Below are positions 25,366 to 33,726 of a stretch of DNA of 64,000 nt, one piece after another; the stretch's first letter is position 1, and each line of letters opens with the position of its first letter. Source of the DNA: Streptomyces sp. NRRL S-87. Lineage in GTDB: Bacteria > Actinomycetota > Actinomycetes > Streptomycetales > Streptomycetaceae. The stretch covers positions 1 through 64,000 of the forward strand of contig NZ_JOGB01000024.1 in the NCBI RefSeq assembly GCF_000719335.1, written 5' to 3'. The position numbers and the translations under genes were made by a program. The notes under the pieces are model-generated. The model did no database searches. It saw only the letters and a list, made by a program, of their open reading frames with translations, and was not told the DNA's origin.

Positions 25366-26301
25366 GTGTCCACCATCCTCTTCGAATGCGAGTACCGGGG
25401 CCGCCGGTACGCCGGCCTCGGCATGCCGGTCCCCGGTGAGACCACGACCCTGTACGCCGTGTCCGACGGGCAGCTGCGCGCCGCACTGGTCGCCGGCCAG
25501 GGGCCCGAGGCGCTGGCCGCCGCGGTCACCGCCGTCACCGAGACGGTCACCGTGACGGCGGGCGACCCCGAGCTGCGGTTCCTGCCGCCGCTGCTGCCCA
25601 CGGAGACGAACGACGCGCTGCTGACGGGCTTCATGGGCACGCACCGCTCCAAGTTCCCGGAGCCGCCGGCGCCGGACGAGGAGTTCAACGCCCCGAACTG
25701 GCTCATCAAGGGCTTCGGCTCCTGGCTGCGCGTACGGGGCGAGGAGCTGACCGTGCCCGCGCAGGCCGTGGCGCTGCTGGAGGAGCCGGAGGTGGCCCTC
25801 GTGTTCGTCAACGACGAGGAAGGCTACCCCCGCTACGCCGGCTACTCCTTCGGCAACGACCTCAACGACATCGGGCTGCACCAGCGGAACCCGTGGGGCT
25901 GGACGCCGTACGCGAAGCTGTGCGACACGTCCATGACGCCGTGGCTGTTCCTCGGGGAGCCGCCGCGGACGGTCACCGGGACGATCACCATCGAGCGCGA
26001 CGGGGAGCCGGCCTGGCGGGGCGACTTCTCGTGCGGCGGGGACGCCGTCTTCCACCGGGTGGCGGACATGGTGAACAACCTGTTCTCCTACCCGGCGATG
26101 CGCCGGCCCGGCCTGGTGAACTACCTGCTGCTGGGCTCCGACAAGGCCAGCTGGCACGCCGGGTACCGGATCGCCGACGGCGACCGGATCGTGATCGACG
26201 TGGCGAGCCACGGGGTCGAGCTGGCCAACACCGTGCGGTTCGCCGAGCCGCTCGGGGACGTGATCGGGCCGGTGGCGGTGCCGGAGCCGGCCTCTGTCTG
26301 A
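25366..26301 (+). CDS. Fumarylacetoacetate-hydrolase (FAH) family protein
   Basis: The 311-aa protein resembles FAH-family metal enzymes: an N-terminal RYAGLGMP region, EPEVALVF as a metal-ligand strand, and GYSFGNDLNDIGL matching the family's GYTxxNDxS signature. Members hydrolyse C-C bonds of acylpyruvates, decarboxylate or tautomerise oxo-acids, or hydrate 2-oxopentenoates. Together with the aldolase-like first gene this suggests 2-oxo-acid chemistry in the pathway. GTG 25366 follows CAGGAGG. The stop is 1 bp from a convergent MerR gene. Confidence 0.75.
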   Translation: MSTILFECEYRGRRYAGLGMPVPGETTTLYAVSDGQLRAALVAGQGPEALAAAVTAVTETVTVTAGDPELRFLPPLLPTETNDALLTGFMGTHRSKFPEPPAPDEEFNAPNWLIKGFGSWLRVRGEELTVPAQAVALLEEPEVALVFVNDEEGYPRYAGYSFGNDLNDIGLHQRNPWGWTPYAKLCDTSMTPWLFLGEPPRTVTGTITIERDGEPAWRGDFSCGGDAVFHRVADMVNNLFSYPAMRRPGLVNYLLLGSDKASWHAGYRIADGDRIVIDVASHGVELANTVRFAEPLGDVIGPVAVPEPASV

Positions 26302-26302
26302 G

Positions 26303-26683
26303 TCAGGAGGCGGCCGGCTGCCGCTGCGCCTCGCGGACGGCGTCGAGGTAGCCGGAGATGGCGTCCCGGTTGCGCACGAGGCACGCGATGCGCTCGTTCA
26401 TCCGGTCGCGCTCGCGCTCCAGCGCGTCGACCGTCTCCTGCGCGGCGCCGGAGATCCGGATCTCGCGGGGCCGGTCGAGGCAGGGCAGCACCTGCCGGAT
26501 GACCCGGGTCGGCAGACCGGCGTCGAGCAGGCCGCGCACCTGCAGGACCCGGTCCACGCAGTCCTCGTCGTACTCGCGGTAGCCGTTCAGGGAGCGGGCG
26601 GCCCGGACGAGCCCCTGCTCCTCGTAGTAGCGCAGCAACCGGCGGGACGTACCGGTGCGTTCGGACAGCTCCCCGATGCGCAT
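26303..26683 (-). CDS. MerR-family transcriptional regulator
   Basis: The 126-aa protein has the MerR winged helix at its N-terminus (MRIGELSERTGTSRRLLRYY) and a dimerisation coiled coil (about 75-115). There are no clear metal-binding cysteines, so an organic ligand is more likely. ATG 26683 begins the domain exactly; the longer upstream frame covers the promoter. It is divergent from an MFS exporter and probably activates it. Confidence 0.88.
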   Translation of the reverse strand: MRIGELSERTGTSRRLLRYYEEQGLVRAARSLNGYREYDEDCVDRVLQVRGLLDAGLPTRVIRQVLPCLDRPREIRISGAAQETVDALERERDRMNERIACLVRNRDAISGYLDAVREAQRQPAAS

Positions 26684-26713
26684 GTGACCCACTCCACACC
26701 AGAAGGTCTCTCT

Positions 26714-26729
26714 GAAGGTCTTGACCTTC
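26714..26729. promoter_or_regulatory. MerR-type operator
   Basis: GAAGGTCTTGACCTTC is a perfect 7+7 palindrome around TT, lying between the divergent MerR and MFS genes and containing TTGACC. MerR proteins bind such dyads inside promoters. Confidence 0.75.
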
Positions 26730-26760
26730 ACACTTATGTAAGGGTTTGAGCATACAGGCC

Positions 26761-27969
26761 ATGACGACTTCACAGGAAACACTGACTGCCCCCTCCCCCA
26801 GGGGAGTTGACGACCGAAAGCTCCCCATGTCGCCGCTGCTGGCGCTGGCCACCGCGGCCTTCATGGGGATCCTCACCGAGGCGCTGCCCGCCGGCGTGCT
26901 GCCCGAGATGGCCCGCGACCTCTCGGTCAGCGAGTCCGCGACCGGGCAGATGCTGACCATCTACGCCATCGCCACCGGCCTGTCGGCGATCCCCGTGTCC
27001 GTCGCCACGGCCGGGTGGCGGCGGCGCAAGCTGCTGCTGGTCTCCGTACTGGCGTTCGCCGTGGCCAACCTGGTCACGGCCGTCTCCTCCAACTACGCGC
27101 TGACCATGGTGTTCCGCCTGGTGGCCGGTGTGGCCGCGGCGGTGGTGTGGGCCGAGCTCGTCGGGTACGCCCGCCGGCTGGCGCCGCCCCACCTGGTGGG
27201 CCGGGCCATCGCGATCACCATGGCGGGCATCCCGCTCGCACTCGCACTGGGCATCCCCGTGGGCACGTTCCTCGGCAAGCTGCTCGGCTGGCGGCTGACC
27301 TTCGGCCTGGTCACCGCGGTGTCCGTGGCCCTGATCTTCTGGATCCTGGCATCGGTGCCCGACGCGCCGGGCCAGGAGGCCGGCAAGCGCGAGCCGATCC
27401 TGAAGGCGCTGCGGCTGCCGGGCGTGGTGGCCGTGCTGTTCGTCGTCGCGGCGTACGTCCTGGCCCACAACATCCTCTACACGTACATCGCCACGTTCCT
27501 CGACGAGTACGAACTCGGCGGCCAGCGCGACATCATCCTGCTGGTCTTCGGCGTCGCCTCGATGGTGAGCATCTTCATCACCGGTGCCCTCGTGGACCGC
27601 AAGCTGCGGTCCCTGACCATCGGCAGCACCGCCCTGTTCATCGTGGCGGCCGGCCTGCTGTGGGCGATGGCCGACAACGCGGTGGTGGTGTACGCGGCGA
27701 TGATCCTGTGGGGTCTGGGCTGGGGCGGCGTGGCGACGCTGCTGCAGACCGCCGTGACCGACGCGGGCGGCGACCGCGGCCAGGCCCTGCTGGTGACCAC
27801 GTGGAACTCCTTCATGGCCGGCGGTGGCGCGGTGGGCGGCATCCTGCTCGACCGGTTGGGCCCGACGTCGTTCCCGTGGAGCGTGCTGGCGCTGCTGGCT
27901 CCGGTGCTGCTGGTCGTGGTCGGGGCGCGGGCGCACGCCTTCCCGGCCAAGCGGCCGGCGACGGGCTGA
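26761..27969 (+). CDS. MFS transporter, DHA1-type drug efflux
   Basis: This 402-aa protein has 12 predicted transmembrane helices and the AraJ/DHA1 signature (VFRLVAGVAAAVVWAELVGY; WRRRKLLLVSVLAF as motif A-like loop). It likely exports the cluster product or a toxic intermediate, under the divergent MerR regulator. ATG 26761 has almost no ribosome site and lies close to the promoter dyad, so a leaderless transcript or the TTG at 26746 are alternatives. Confidence 0.85.
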   Translation: MTTSQETLTAPSPRGVDDRKLPMSPLLALATAAFMGILTEALPAGVLPEMARDLSVSESATGQMLTIYAIATGLSAIPVSVATAGWRRRKLLLVSVLAFAVANLVTAVSSNYALTMVFRLVAGVAAAVVWAELVGYARRLAPPHLVGRAIAITMAGIPLALALGIPVGTFLGKLLGWRLTFGLVTAVSVALIFWILASVPDAPGQEAGKREPILKALRLPGVVAVLFVVAAYVLAHNILYTYIATFLDEYELGGQRDIILLVFGVASMVSIFITGALVDRKLRSLTIGSTALFIVAAGLLWAMADNAVVVYAAMILWGLGWGGVATLLQTAVTDAGGDRGQALLVTTWNSFMAGGGAVGGILLDRLGPTSFPWSVLALLAPVLLVVVGARAHAFPAKRPATG

Positions 27970-27990
27970 GGCCCGCTGCCCGTACCGCTC

Positions 27991-28021
27991 GAAGCGGCCC
28001 CCGGATGCCGGGGGCCGCTTC
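27991..28021. terminator. Perfect hairpin terminator between convergent genes
   Basis: GAAGCGGCCCCCGG (27991-28004) pairs without mismatch with CCGGGGGCCGCTTC (28008-28021) around a 3-nt loop. It lies 22 bp after the MFS stop and can serve the convergent response regulator as well. Confidence 0.85.
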
Positions 28022-28090
28022 GCGTGCGTTCGGGGGGAGACGGGGACGGAGGGGGCCGGGAGGGGGCGGGGCCGGTGGGGCCGCCGCCAT

Positions 28091-28765
28091 TCAGCCGCGG
28101 CCCATCCGGTAGCCGACGCCGCGGACGGTGATGATCCACGTGGGGGAGCCGAGCTTGGCCCGCAGGCTGCTCACGTGCGTGTCGATGGTGCGGCTGGAGT
28201 CGGCCCAGCTGGTGTCCCACACCCGGGCCATGAGCTCCTTGCGGGACACCACGCCCTCGGGCCGGGAGGCGAGCAGGCACAGGAGCTCGAACTCCTTGCC
28301 GGTGAGGGCGACGGGCTCGCCGGCCAGCCGGACCTCGCGGGTCAGGACGTCGATGCGCAGCGGGTCGAGGCGGAGGAACCGGTGCGGCTGCGGGCGCGGC
28401 AGCGCCCGGCGCAGGACGGCCTCGATGCGGGCGGCCATCTCCCGGGCCCCGCAGGAGGTGACGACGCAGTCGTCGGCCCCGGCCTGGAGGGCGAGGACCC
28501 GGTCCATCTCGGTGTCGTGGGGCGTGACGGAGATGATCGGCTTGTTTCCGGTCTCCCTGATGGAGCGGCAGACCTCCAGACCGTCGATGTCGGGGAGGTC
28601 GAGGCCGAGCAGGACCAGGTCCGACTGCTCGTGCGAGCGGAGCGCCTTCGCGCCGGTGTCGACGCTGCGGGCGGCGTAGCCCTGCCGGCGCAGCTCGCGG
28701 ACCCTGCTCTGGGCCGCGGTGTCGTCGTCCTCGACGACGAGGACGCGGGCACCTAATTGAGTCAT
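28091..28765 (-). CDS. Atypical OmpR-type response regulator lacking the phospho-Asp
   Basis: The 224-aa protein has an N-terminal receiver and a C-terminal OmpR winged helix (about 125-222, LTGKEFELLCLLASRPEGVV, THVSSLRAKLG). The acidic pocket (EDDD, 12-15) is kept, but the phosphorylated Asp position is Gly54 (LVLLGLDLPDIDG) and the conserved Lys after ADD is Thr. Phosphorylation is thus unlikely; Asp-less regulators such as JadR1 respond to small ligands. No sensor kinase is adjacent. Codon 4 is TTA (28754-28756), implying bldA control. AAGGGGGAG precedes the ATG. Confidence 0.88.
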   Translation of the reverse strand: MTQLGARVLVVEDDDTAAQSRVRELRRQGYAARSVDTGAKALRSHEQSDLVLLGLDLPDIDGLEVCRSIRETGNKPIISVTPHDTEMDRVLALQAGADDCVVTSCGAREMAARIEAVLRRALPRPQPHRFLRLDPLRIDVLTREVRLAGEPVALTGKEFELLCLLASRPEGVVSRKELMARVWDTSWADSSRTIDTHVSSLRAKLGSPTWIITVRGVGYRMGRG

Positions 28766-28820
28766 TGCTCTCCCCCTTGTGCGCCAGTCGGTGCGAGGTG
28801 CGCGCGAGCGCGCCCCGAGC

Positions 28821-28850
28821 ATGACTAAATAATAGTGTCTCTTTTTTTTT
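28821..28850. promoter_or_regulatory. AT-rich promoter patch between regulator genes
   Basis: A 30-bp AT-rich stretch with a run of ten T's stands out in GC-rich DNA. Read on the minus strand it contains TATTAT, a good -10 hexamer for the response regulator gene. The divergent TetR gene starts 80 bp away. Confidence 0.55.
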
Positions 28851-28930
28851 AACCGCCACCCGGTGGGGGCGGAACCTCCGCACCGGGGGCCCGCCGAGCC
28901 GCCGGCCGCACCGCGCCGCAGGGAAGGAAC

Positions 28931-29515
28931 ATGGGGATGCAAGAGAGGGCCGCCCGGACGCGCCGGACCCTGGTCGAGGCCGCTGCCTGCGAGTTCGACC
29001 GCCACGGGTACGCCGGCTCGTCCCTGACGCGCATCGCGCGGACCGCCGGGATCTCCACGGGCGCCGTGACCTTCCACTTCCCGAACAAGGAGGAACTCGC
29101 CGAGGTGGTGCGCGCGCAGGGGCACGCGGCCACGCTGGCCGCGGTGGCCCGCGTACGGGCGTGCCAGGAGGACCCGCTGCGGTCCGTGGTCGCCCTGACG
29201 CTGACCCTGGCCCGGCTGCTGGAGGACGAGGTCTCCGTGCGCGCGGCGGCCCGGCTGACGCGGGAACAGCCCGGCTGCGGGCCGCGGTGGACCGGGGCGT
29301 GGGTACCGGTGGTGCGCGAGCGGCTGCGGCGGCTGGACGGGGGTCCGGAGGGCGGCGACGGGGCCACCCTGACCGCGCTGGCCGTGCACCTGGTCGCCGG
29401 GGTGGAGTGCGACGCCCGCAGCGGGGCCGGCCGCCCGGAGGTCCCGGAGGGACGGCCCGCCGCGCGGCTGGCCCGGATCTGGGACCTGGTGCTGCGCGGG
29501 TACGCCCGGGCGTGA
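28931..29515 (+). CDS. ArpA-type TetR regulator (gamma-butyrolactone receptor family)
   Basis: The 194-aa protein has the N-terminal helix-turn-helix of the ArpA/CprB family (GYAGSSLTRIARTAGISTGA, then VTFHFPNKEELAEVV). The ligand domain is shorter and more divergent than in true receptors, so it may be a pseudo-receptor that senses the antibiotic or nothing. It is divergent from the Asp-less response regulator. GGAAGGA precedes the ATG. Confidence 0.82.
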   Translation: MGMQERAARTRRTLVEAAACEFDRHGYAGSSLTRIARTAGISTGAVTFHFPNKEELAEVVRAQGHAATLAAVARVRACQEDPLRSVVALTLTLARLLEDEVSVRAAARLTREQPGCGPRWTGAWVPVVRERLRRLDGGPEGGDGATLTALAVHLVAGVECDARSGAGRPEVPEGRPAARLARIWDLVLRGYARA

Positions 29516-29534
29516 CCCGCGCGCCGGCGTCCGG

Positions 29535-30308
29535 TCAGACGGCGCTGCACCCGCCGTCCACGGGGATCGCCCCGCCGGTGACGAACGACGAGTGGTCGCA
29601 GAGCAGCCAGGCCGCCGCACGGGCCACCTCCACGGGGTCGGCGAGACGCGGCTGCACGGCCCGGGCGGTGGCCGCCTGCTCCAGCACCGGCAGCTCCCGG
29701 ATCGCGTCCTCCATCAGCTCGGTGCGGGTGGCGCCCACCATCAGCGCGTTGACGCGGATGCCGCGCCGCCCGTACTCGGCCGCCGCGGCCCGGGTCAGAC
29801 CGAGGACGGCGTGCTTGGCGGCGACGTACGGGGCGCTGGCCCCGGTCGCGAACGAGCCGGCGGTGCTGGAGGTGTTGACGATCGCGCCGCCCGCCTCCTG
29901 GCCGAGCATGACCGGGATCTGCTGCTTCAGGCAGTTCCAGACACCCCGGACGTTGACGTCCATGGTCCGGTCGAAGACGGCGTCGTCCAGCTCGTGCAGT
30001 TCCGTGCCGATGGAGCCCCAACCGGCGTTGTTGAACGCCCCGTCCAGACTCCCGAACGCCTCCACCGCGCGGGCCACGGCGCGCTCGACGTCCGCCGGGG
30101 CGGTGACGTCCCCGGCCACCGCCTCGGCCCGGCCGCCGGCGGCCCGTATCCCGGCCGCGAGGTCGTCCAGCAGCTCCTTGCGGCGGGCCATCAGCACCAC
30201 CGCCGCGCCTTCGGCGGCGAACAGCCGTGCGGCCGCCGCGCCGATCCCGCTGGAGGCCCCGGTGACCATGACGGTCCTGTCGCGCAGCATGCCCTGGCCG
30301 TGCTCCAT
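29535..30308 (-). CDS. SDR-family oxidoreductase, possible butyrolactone reductase
   Basis: The 257-aa classical short-chain dehydrogenase has VMVTGASSGIGAAAARLF for NAD(P) binding, NNAGWG, the catalytic NTSSTAG...YVAAK (Ser, Tyr, Lys) and a C-terminal GGAIPVDGGCS. It lies just downstream of the receptor gene in the AfsA locus on the same strand. That placement matches ketoreductases of butyrolactone synthesis such as BarS2, but tailoring of the main product is also possible. ATG 30308 follows GAAGGACAC. Confidence 0.82.
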   Translation of the reverse strand: MEHGQGMLRDRTVMVTGASSGIGAAAARLFAAEGAAVVLMARRKELLDDLAAGIRAAGGRAEAVAGDVTAPADVERAVARAVEAFGSLDGAFNNAGWGSIGTELHELDDAVFDRTMDVNVRGVWNCLKQQIPVMLGQEAGGAIVNTSSTAGSFATGASAPYVAAKHAVLGLTRAAAAEYGRRGIRVNALMVGATRTELMEDAIRELPVLEQAATARAVQPRLADPVEVARAAAWLLCDHSSFVTGGAIPVDGGCSAV

Positions 30309-30394
30309 CGTGTGTCCTTCCCCGTCGGCGTACCCGACTCAGATGCGAACAGGAGTTCCCGGGCGACACCGTACCGGGGCACCCTGACGGTGCC

Positions 30395-31039
30395 TCAGGC
30401 GCAGTCGGCCCGGGGCACGCGCCCGCGGTCCTCCCCGAGTTCGATCCTCTTGACGGCACTGGGCACGGCGACGGCCTGCAGCAGGCAGCCCCAGATCTCC
30501 TCGACCCGCTGCGGCAGGTCCAGGTGCCCCGACTCGACGTAGGAATGCATCTGCGCGCCGGTGCAGGCGTTCACGACGAGGCGGGCGAGCTGGCCGACGT
30601 CGGTGCCGGCGCGCAGCTCGCGCCGGGTCTGCGCCGCGCGCAGGTCCTCGAGGATGATCTCGGTCCACTGCTGGTGCGAGTTCTCCTCGGCCGGCGTGAA
30701 CTGCTCCTGCTCCCACACCAACCGCGCCCCGGCGCGCAGCACGGGGTTGTCGAGGAGCTGGTACGCCCAGGCGAGCGTGACGTCGACGGCGTGCTGGAGG
30801 CCGCGCGAGGCGTGCGGCGGGACGACGAGTTCGGGCTGCGCGGCGACGATGTGGCGGGCCAGCTCCTCCTTGTTGCGGAAGTGGAAGTACACCGCCCCCA
30901 GGGTCACGCCGGCCCGGTCGGCGACCTTCATGACGCTGGTGCCGGCGAAGCCGTTCTCCGCGAAGACCTCCGCCGCTGCCTGGATCACTGCGGCACGCGT
31001 CCGCTCGGCCCGTTCCTGTTTCACAGCCCGCACGGCCAT
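30395..31039 (-). CDS. Gamma-butyrolactone receptor homologue (ArpA/ScbR type)
   Basis: The 214-aa TetR protein has the typical receptor N-terminus (FAENGFAGTSVMKVADRAGV, TLGAVYFHFRNKEELAR) and a full-length ligand domain including the conserved Trp in LVWEQEQF. It is divergent from the afsA homologue, the standard arrangement for receptor and signal synthase. It should repress itself and afsA until the butyrolactone binds, and probably also controls cluster activators. Confidence 0.9.
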   Translation of the reverse strand: MAVRAVKQERAERTRAAVIQAAAEVFAENGFAGTSVMKVADRAGVTLGAVYFHFRNKEELARHIVAAQPELVVPPHASRGLQHAVDVTLAWAYQLLDNPVLRAGARLVWEQEQFTPAEENSHQQWTEIILEDLRAAQTRRELRAGTDVGQLARLVVNACTGAQMHSYVESGHLDLPQRVEEIWGCLLQAVAVPSAVKRIELGEDRGRVPRADCA

Positions 31040-31058
31040 GTGTCACACCCCGCTCTTC

Positions 31059-31092
31059 AAGACGAGTCTTCACCAAAAGAAAAATGTTCTTT
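31059..31092. promoter_or_regulatory. Palindromes upstream of the receptor gene (ARE candidates)
   Basis: AAGACGAGTCTT (31059-31070) is a perfect 12-bp palindrome, and AAAGAA (31076-31081) is inverted as TTCTTT (31087-31092). The patch is AT-rich and lies 20-50 bp upstream of the receptor start. Butyrolactone receptors bind such AT-rich inverted repeats. The sequence up to 31296 otherwise holds scattered GGCACG words and no gene. Confidence 0.6.
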
Positions 31093-31296
31093 ATTTTATG
31101 CCTGGGGATGAGCCATCGGCAGGCACATCACCAGCTTCGGCACGACTTCAGCACACGGCCGGCACGTCGATCACCCGTGCTCGGCCCGTCTTCGGCACGT
31201 GATCAGGCACGACTCAAGCACGAACCCGGCACCACCCGGCACGCACCGCAGGTTTGCGTGACCGGATCCGCACGCTCTTACAGGGGGATCGTCTTC

Positions 31297-32385
31297 ATGT
31301 CAGCAAGCGCACGCACGAGAACGACGAGCACGCCGAACGCGGTAGGCCGCCCGGAACGGACGGGCACGGCGGGCGGGGCCCGGACCGGTTCCGCCGTCGC
31401 CGCCGACGCGGCGGGCGGGGGGTTACCCCGTCCAGGAGTCGAGTCGCTGGTGCGCAAGTCGCGCCGGCACGAGGCCCTGGTCTCCGGGTGGAGCGAGGTG
31501 TCGGACACCACGCGGCGCGTGACGGTCCGCTGGCCGCGCGACCACCCGTTCTACACCGTCGACGGGCGCTACAGCCCGCTGCTGTTCACCGAGAGCCTGC
31601 GCCAGGCACTGGCGCTCCTGACCCACAGCATCCACCACGTCCCGCTCGGCCACCGGCTCGGCTGGGAGCACATCCACTCCACGGTCGACCCCGCCACCCT
31701 CGTGATCGACCCGGACCCCGGGACCGGAACCGGAACCGGAACCGGAACCGCCAGGGGCGCCGGTACCGGAACCCGGAGCAGCCCCCACGAGGACACGGTC
31801 ACCCTCCTCGTCACCGACCTCTCCGTCCGCCGCCGCCGGATGGGCTCGGTCCACCTCGCCTCGCGCATCCACGCCTGGCGCGCCGGACGCCCCGTCGGCA
31901 CCGCCGAGTTGGCGTACAGCACCCACCCGCCCGCGGTCTACGACCGGCTGCGCGGCCCGTACGCCCACGCCGGCCAGGCCTTCGCCCGGGCCCTGCCGCT
32001 GACGCCGCCGGTGGCGGCCCACCGGGTCGGCCGCAGCCACGACCGCGACGTCGTGCTCTCCCCCACGGACACCCCGCACCGGTGGCAGCTGCGCGTCGAC
32101 GTCTCGCACGGCGTCCTCTTCGACCACCCGCACGACCACGTACCGGGGATGGTGCTCCTGGAGGCCGCCGTCCAGGCCGCCCACGCCTGCGCGGACGGCC
32201 CGGTGGTGGCCGTGGCGCTCGAGACGGAGTTCCACCGGTACGTCGAGTTCGACCGGCCCTGCCTGCTGGTGGCCGAGCCCGCCATGCCCGACACGGCGGG
32301 CCGCGCCCGCGTCCGCGTCTGCGCCACGCAGGAAGGCCGCCCGGTCTTCTCGGCAACGGTCTCCACGCTCCCCGTCCACTCCTGA
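31297..32385 (+). CDS. afsA: AfsA-family gamma-butyrolactone synthase
   Basis: The 362-aa protein has two AfsA hot-dog repeats: the first with HPFYTVDGRYSPLLFTESLR (near 90) and the second with DHPHDHVPGMVLLEAAVQAA (near 285). The enzyme condenses dihydroxyacetone phosphate with a beta-ketoacyl thioester. The first ~45 residues are a low-complexity extension that includes a TTA codon (31423-31425, codon 43). A GT-rich insert (DNA about 31715-31775, ACCGGA repeats) sits between the domains. GGGGGA precedes ATG 31297. Confidence 0.88.
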   Translation: MSASARTRTTSTPNAVGRPERTGTAGGARTGSAVAADAAGGGLPRPGVESLVRKSRRHEALVSGWSEVSDTTRRVTVRWPRDHPFYTVDGRYSPLLFTESLRQALALLTHSIHHVPLGHRLGWEHIHSTVDPATLVIDPDPGTGTGTGTGTARGAGTGTRSSPHEDTVTLLVTDLSVRRRRMGSVHLASRIHAWRAGRPVGTAELAYSTHPPAVYDRLRGPYAHAGQAFARALPLTPPVAAHRVGRSHDRDVVLSPTDTPHRWQLRVDVSHGVLFDHPHDHVPGMVLLEAAVQAAHACADGPVVAVALETEFHRYVEFDRPCLLVAEPAMPDTAGRARVRVCATQEGRPVFSATVSTLPVHS

Positions 32386-32468
32386 CCCGGTCCGCCCTCC
32401 CCTGTAGGCCGGGACGCCGGGACCCGCACGGGCCCCGCGCCCCGGCCGGCCGGACCGACAAGGAGAGT

Positions 32469-32511
32469 TGCACAAATCCAGCTGCGCAAATCATCTTGTG
32501 CATCTACCCTA
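32469..32511 (+). promoter_or_regulatory. Inverted repeat and -10 element of the ArsR gene
   Basis: TGCACAA (32469-32475) is inverted as TTGTGCA (32496-32502), an ArsR-like operator. TACCCT (32506-32511) is a plausible -10 hexamer 5 bp before the GTG at 32517, which suggests a leaderless transcript. Confidence 0.55.
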
Positions 32512-32516
32512 CGGAG

Positions 32517-33137
32517 GTGACCACCGACGAACAGCACCCGCAGACACCACCGATGACGGACCCTCAGGTCCTACGCGCGATGACGCACCCGGTACGGCTG
32601 CGCCTGTACGAACTCCTCGTGGCGGAGGGCCCGGCCACCGCGGCGCGGCTGTCGCGGTACGTGCCCGTCGCGCCCGGGTCCCTCAGCTACCACCTGCGCA
32701 CGCTCGCCGCCTGCGGGTTCGTGTTGGAGGCCGAGGGGCCCGGCACGGACGGGCGCGAGCGCTGGTGGCGGGCCGTACCGGGCGGCATGCGGTTCTCGTC
32801 CGCGGACTTCGCCGGCAGCCCCGGCGGGCGCGAGGCCCTGGCCGCGGCCCAGCGCGTCCTGGCCGAGCGCCGCGCGGCGCGGCTGCGCGAGTGGGAGGCC
32901 GGCGGCCCCGCCCGGTGGGGCGAGGACTGGGCGGACGCGGCGGTCTCGTACGACGGCCTGCTGCGGCTGACTCCGGACGAGCTGCGGGAGTTCGGCACGG
33001 AACTCGACGCCCTGCTGGAGCGCTGGGGCGACCGGACCCGAGCCCGCGCCGCGGCCGGCACCACGCCCGAGCCGGACACCGAACAGGTCTTCGTCATCGC
33101 CCAGGCCTTCCCCTTCGAGGGCGGTACGGAAGGGTGA
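32517..33137 (+). CDS. ArsR-family winged-helix regulator 1
   Basis: The 206-aa protein has an ArsR winged helix near its N-terminus (VLRAMTHPVRLRLYELLVAE, SLSYHLRTLAACGFV), followed by a long helical C-terminal region. GTG 32517 fits a leaderless start behind TACCCT; ATG 32553 is the alternative. It overlaps the following MFS gene by GTGA, so it probably regulates that transporter. Confidence 0.82.
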   Translation: MTTDEQHPQTPPMTDPQVLRAMTHPVRLRLYELLVAEGPATAARLSRYVPVAPGSLSYHLRTLAACGFVLEAEGPGTDGRERWWRAVPGGMRFSSADFAGSPGGREALAAAQRVLAERRAARLREWEAGGPARWGEDWADAAVSYDGLLRLTPDELREFGTELDALLERWGDRTRARAAAGTTPEPDTEQVFVIAQAFPFEGGTEG

Positions 33138-33726
33138 GCGCCCGCCGCGAGCGGGGGCCCCGCTTACCCGCTCCCGCCCGCTTCCTCTGCGGGCTGGGGC
33201 TCTCGCACGCCGGGGACCAGATGTGGTTCGTCGCCCTCGGCTGGGCCGCCGCCCGGTTGGAGTCGCCCCTGCGGACCACGGCGGTGATGGCCTGCGCGTC
33301 GGTTCCGCGGGCGGTACTGCTCCTCGTGGGCGGCACCCTGGCCGACCACTACGGTCCACTGCGCGTGGTCCGCGTCAGCCAACTGCTGCGCACCGCCGTC
33401 ATGGCGGCCGCCGCCCTCGGCCTGTGGCTCGCCGGCGGGGCACCGCTCGCCCTGCTCGCGGCGACGGCCGTGGCGTTCGGCGTACTGGACGCCGCACACG
33501 TCCCGGCGACCTCGGCCGCACCGACCCGCCTGGTGCCCCGCGCGGAACTGCCCCGGGCCCAGGGTGCCGTCCAAGCGGTGCAGCGCACGGCCGGCGTCCT
33601 CGGCGCCCCTGCGGGCGGCGCGGTCACCGCCTTCGCCGGCCCCGCCGCGGCGACCGCACTCGTCGCCGCGCTCTTCGCCTCGGCCCTGACCCTGCTCTGG
33701 CACGTCCGCGACCGGCCCGTGGCCCC

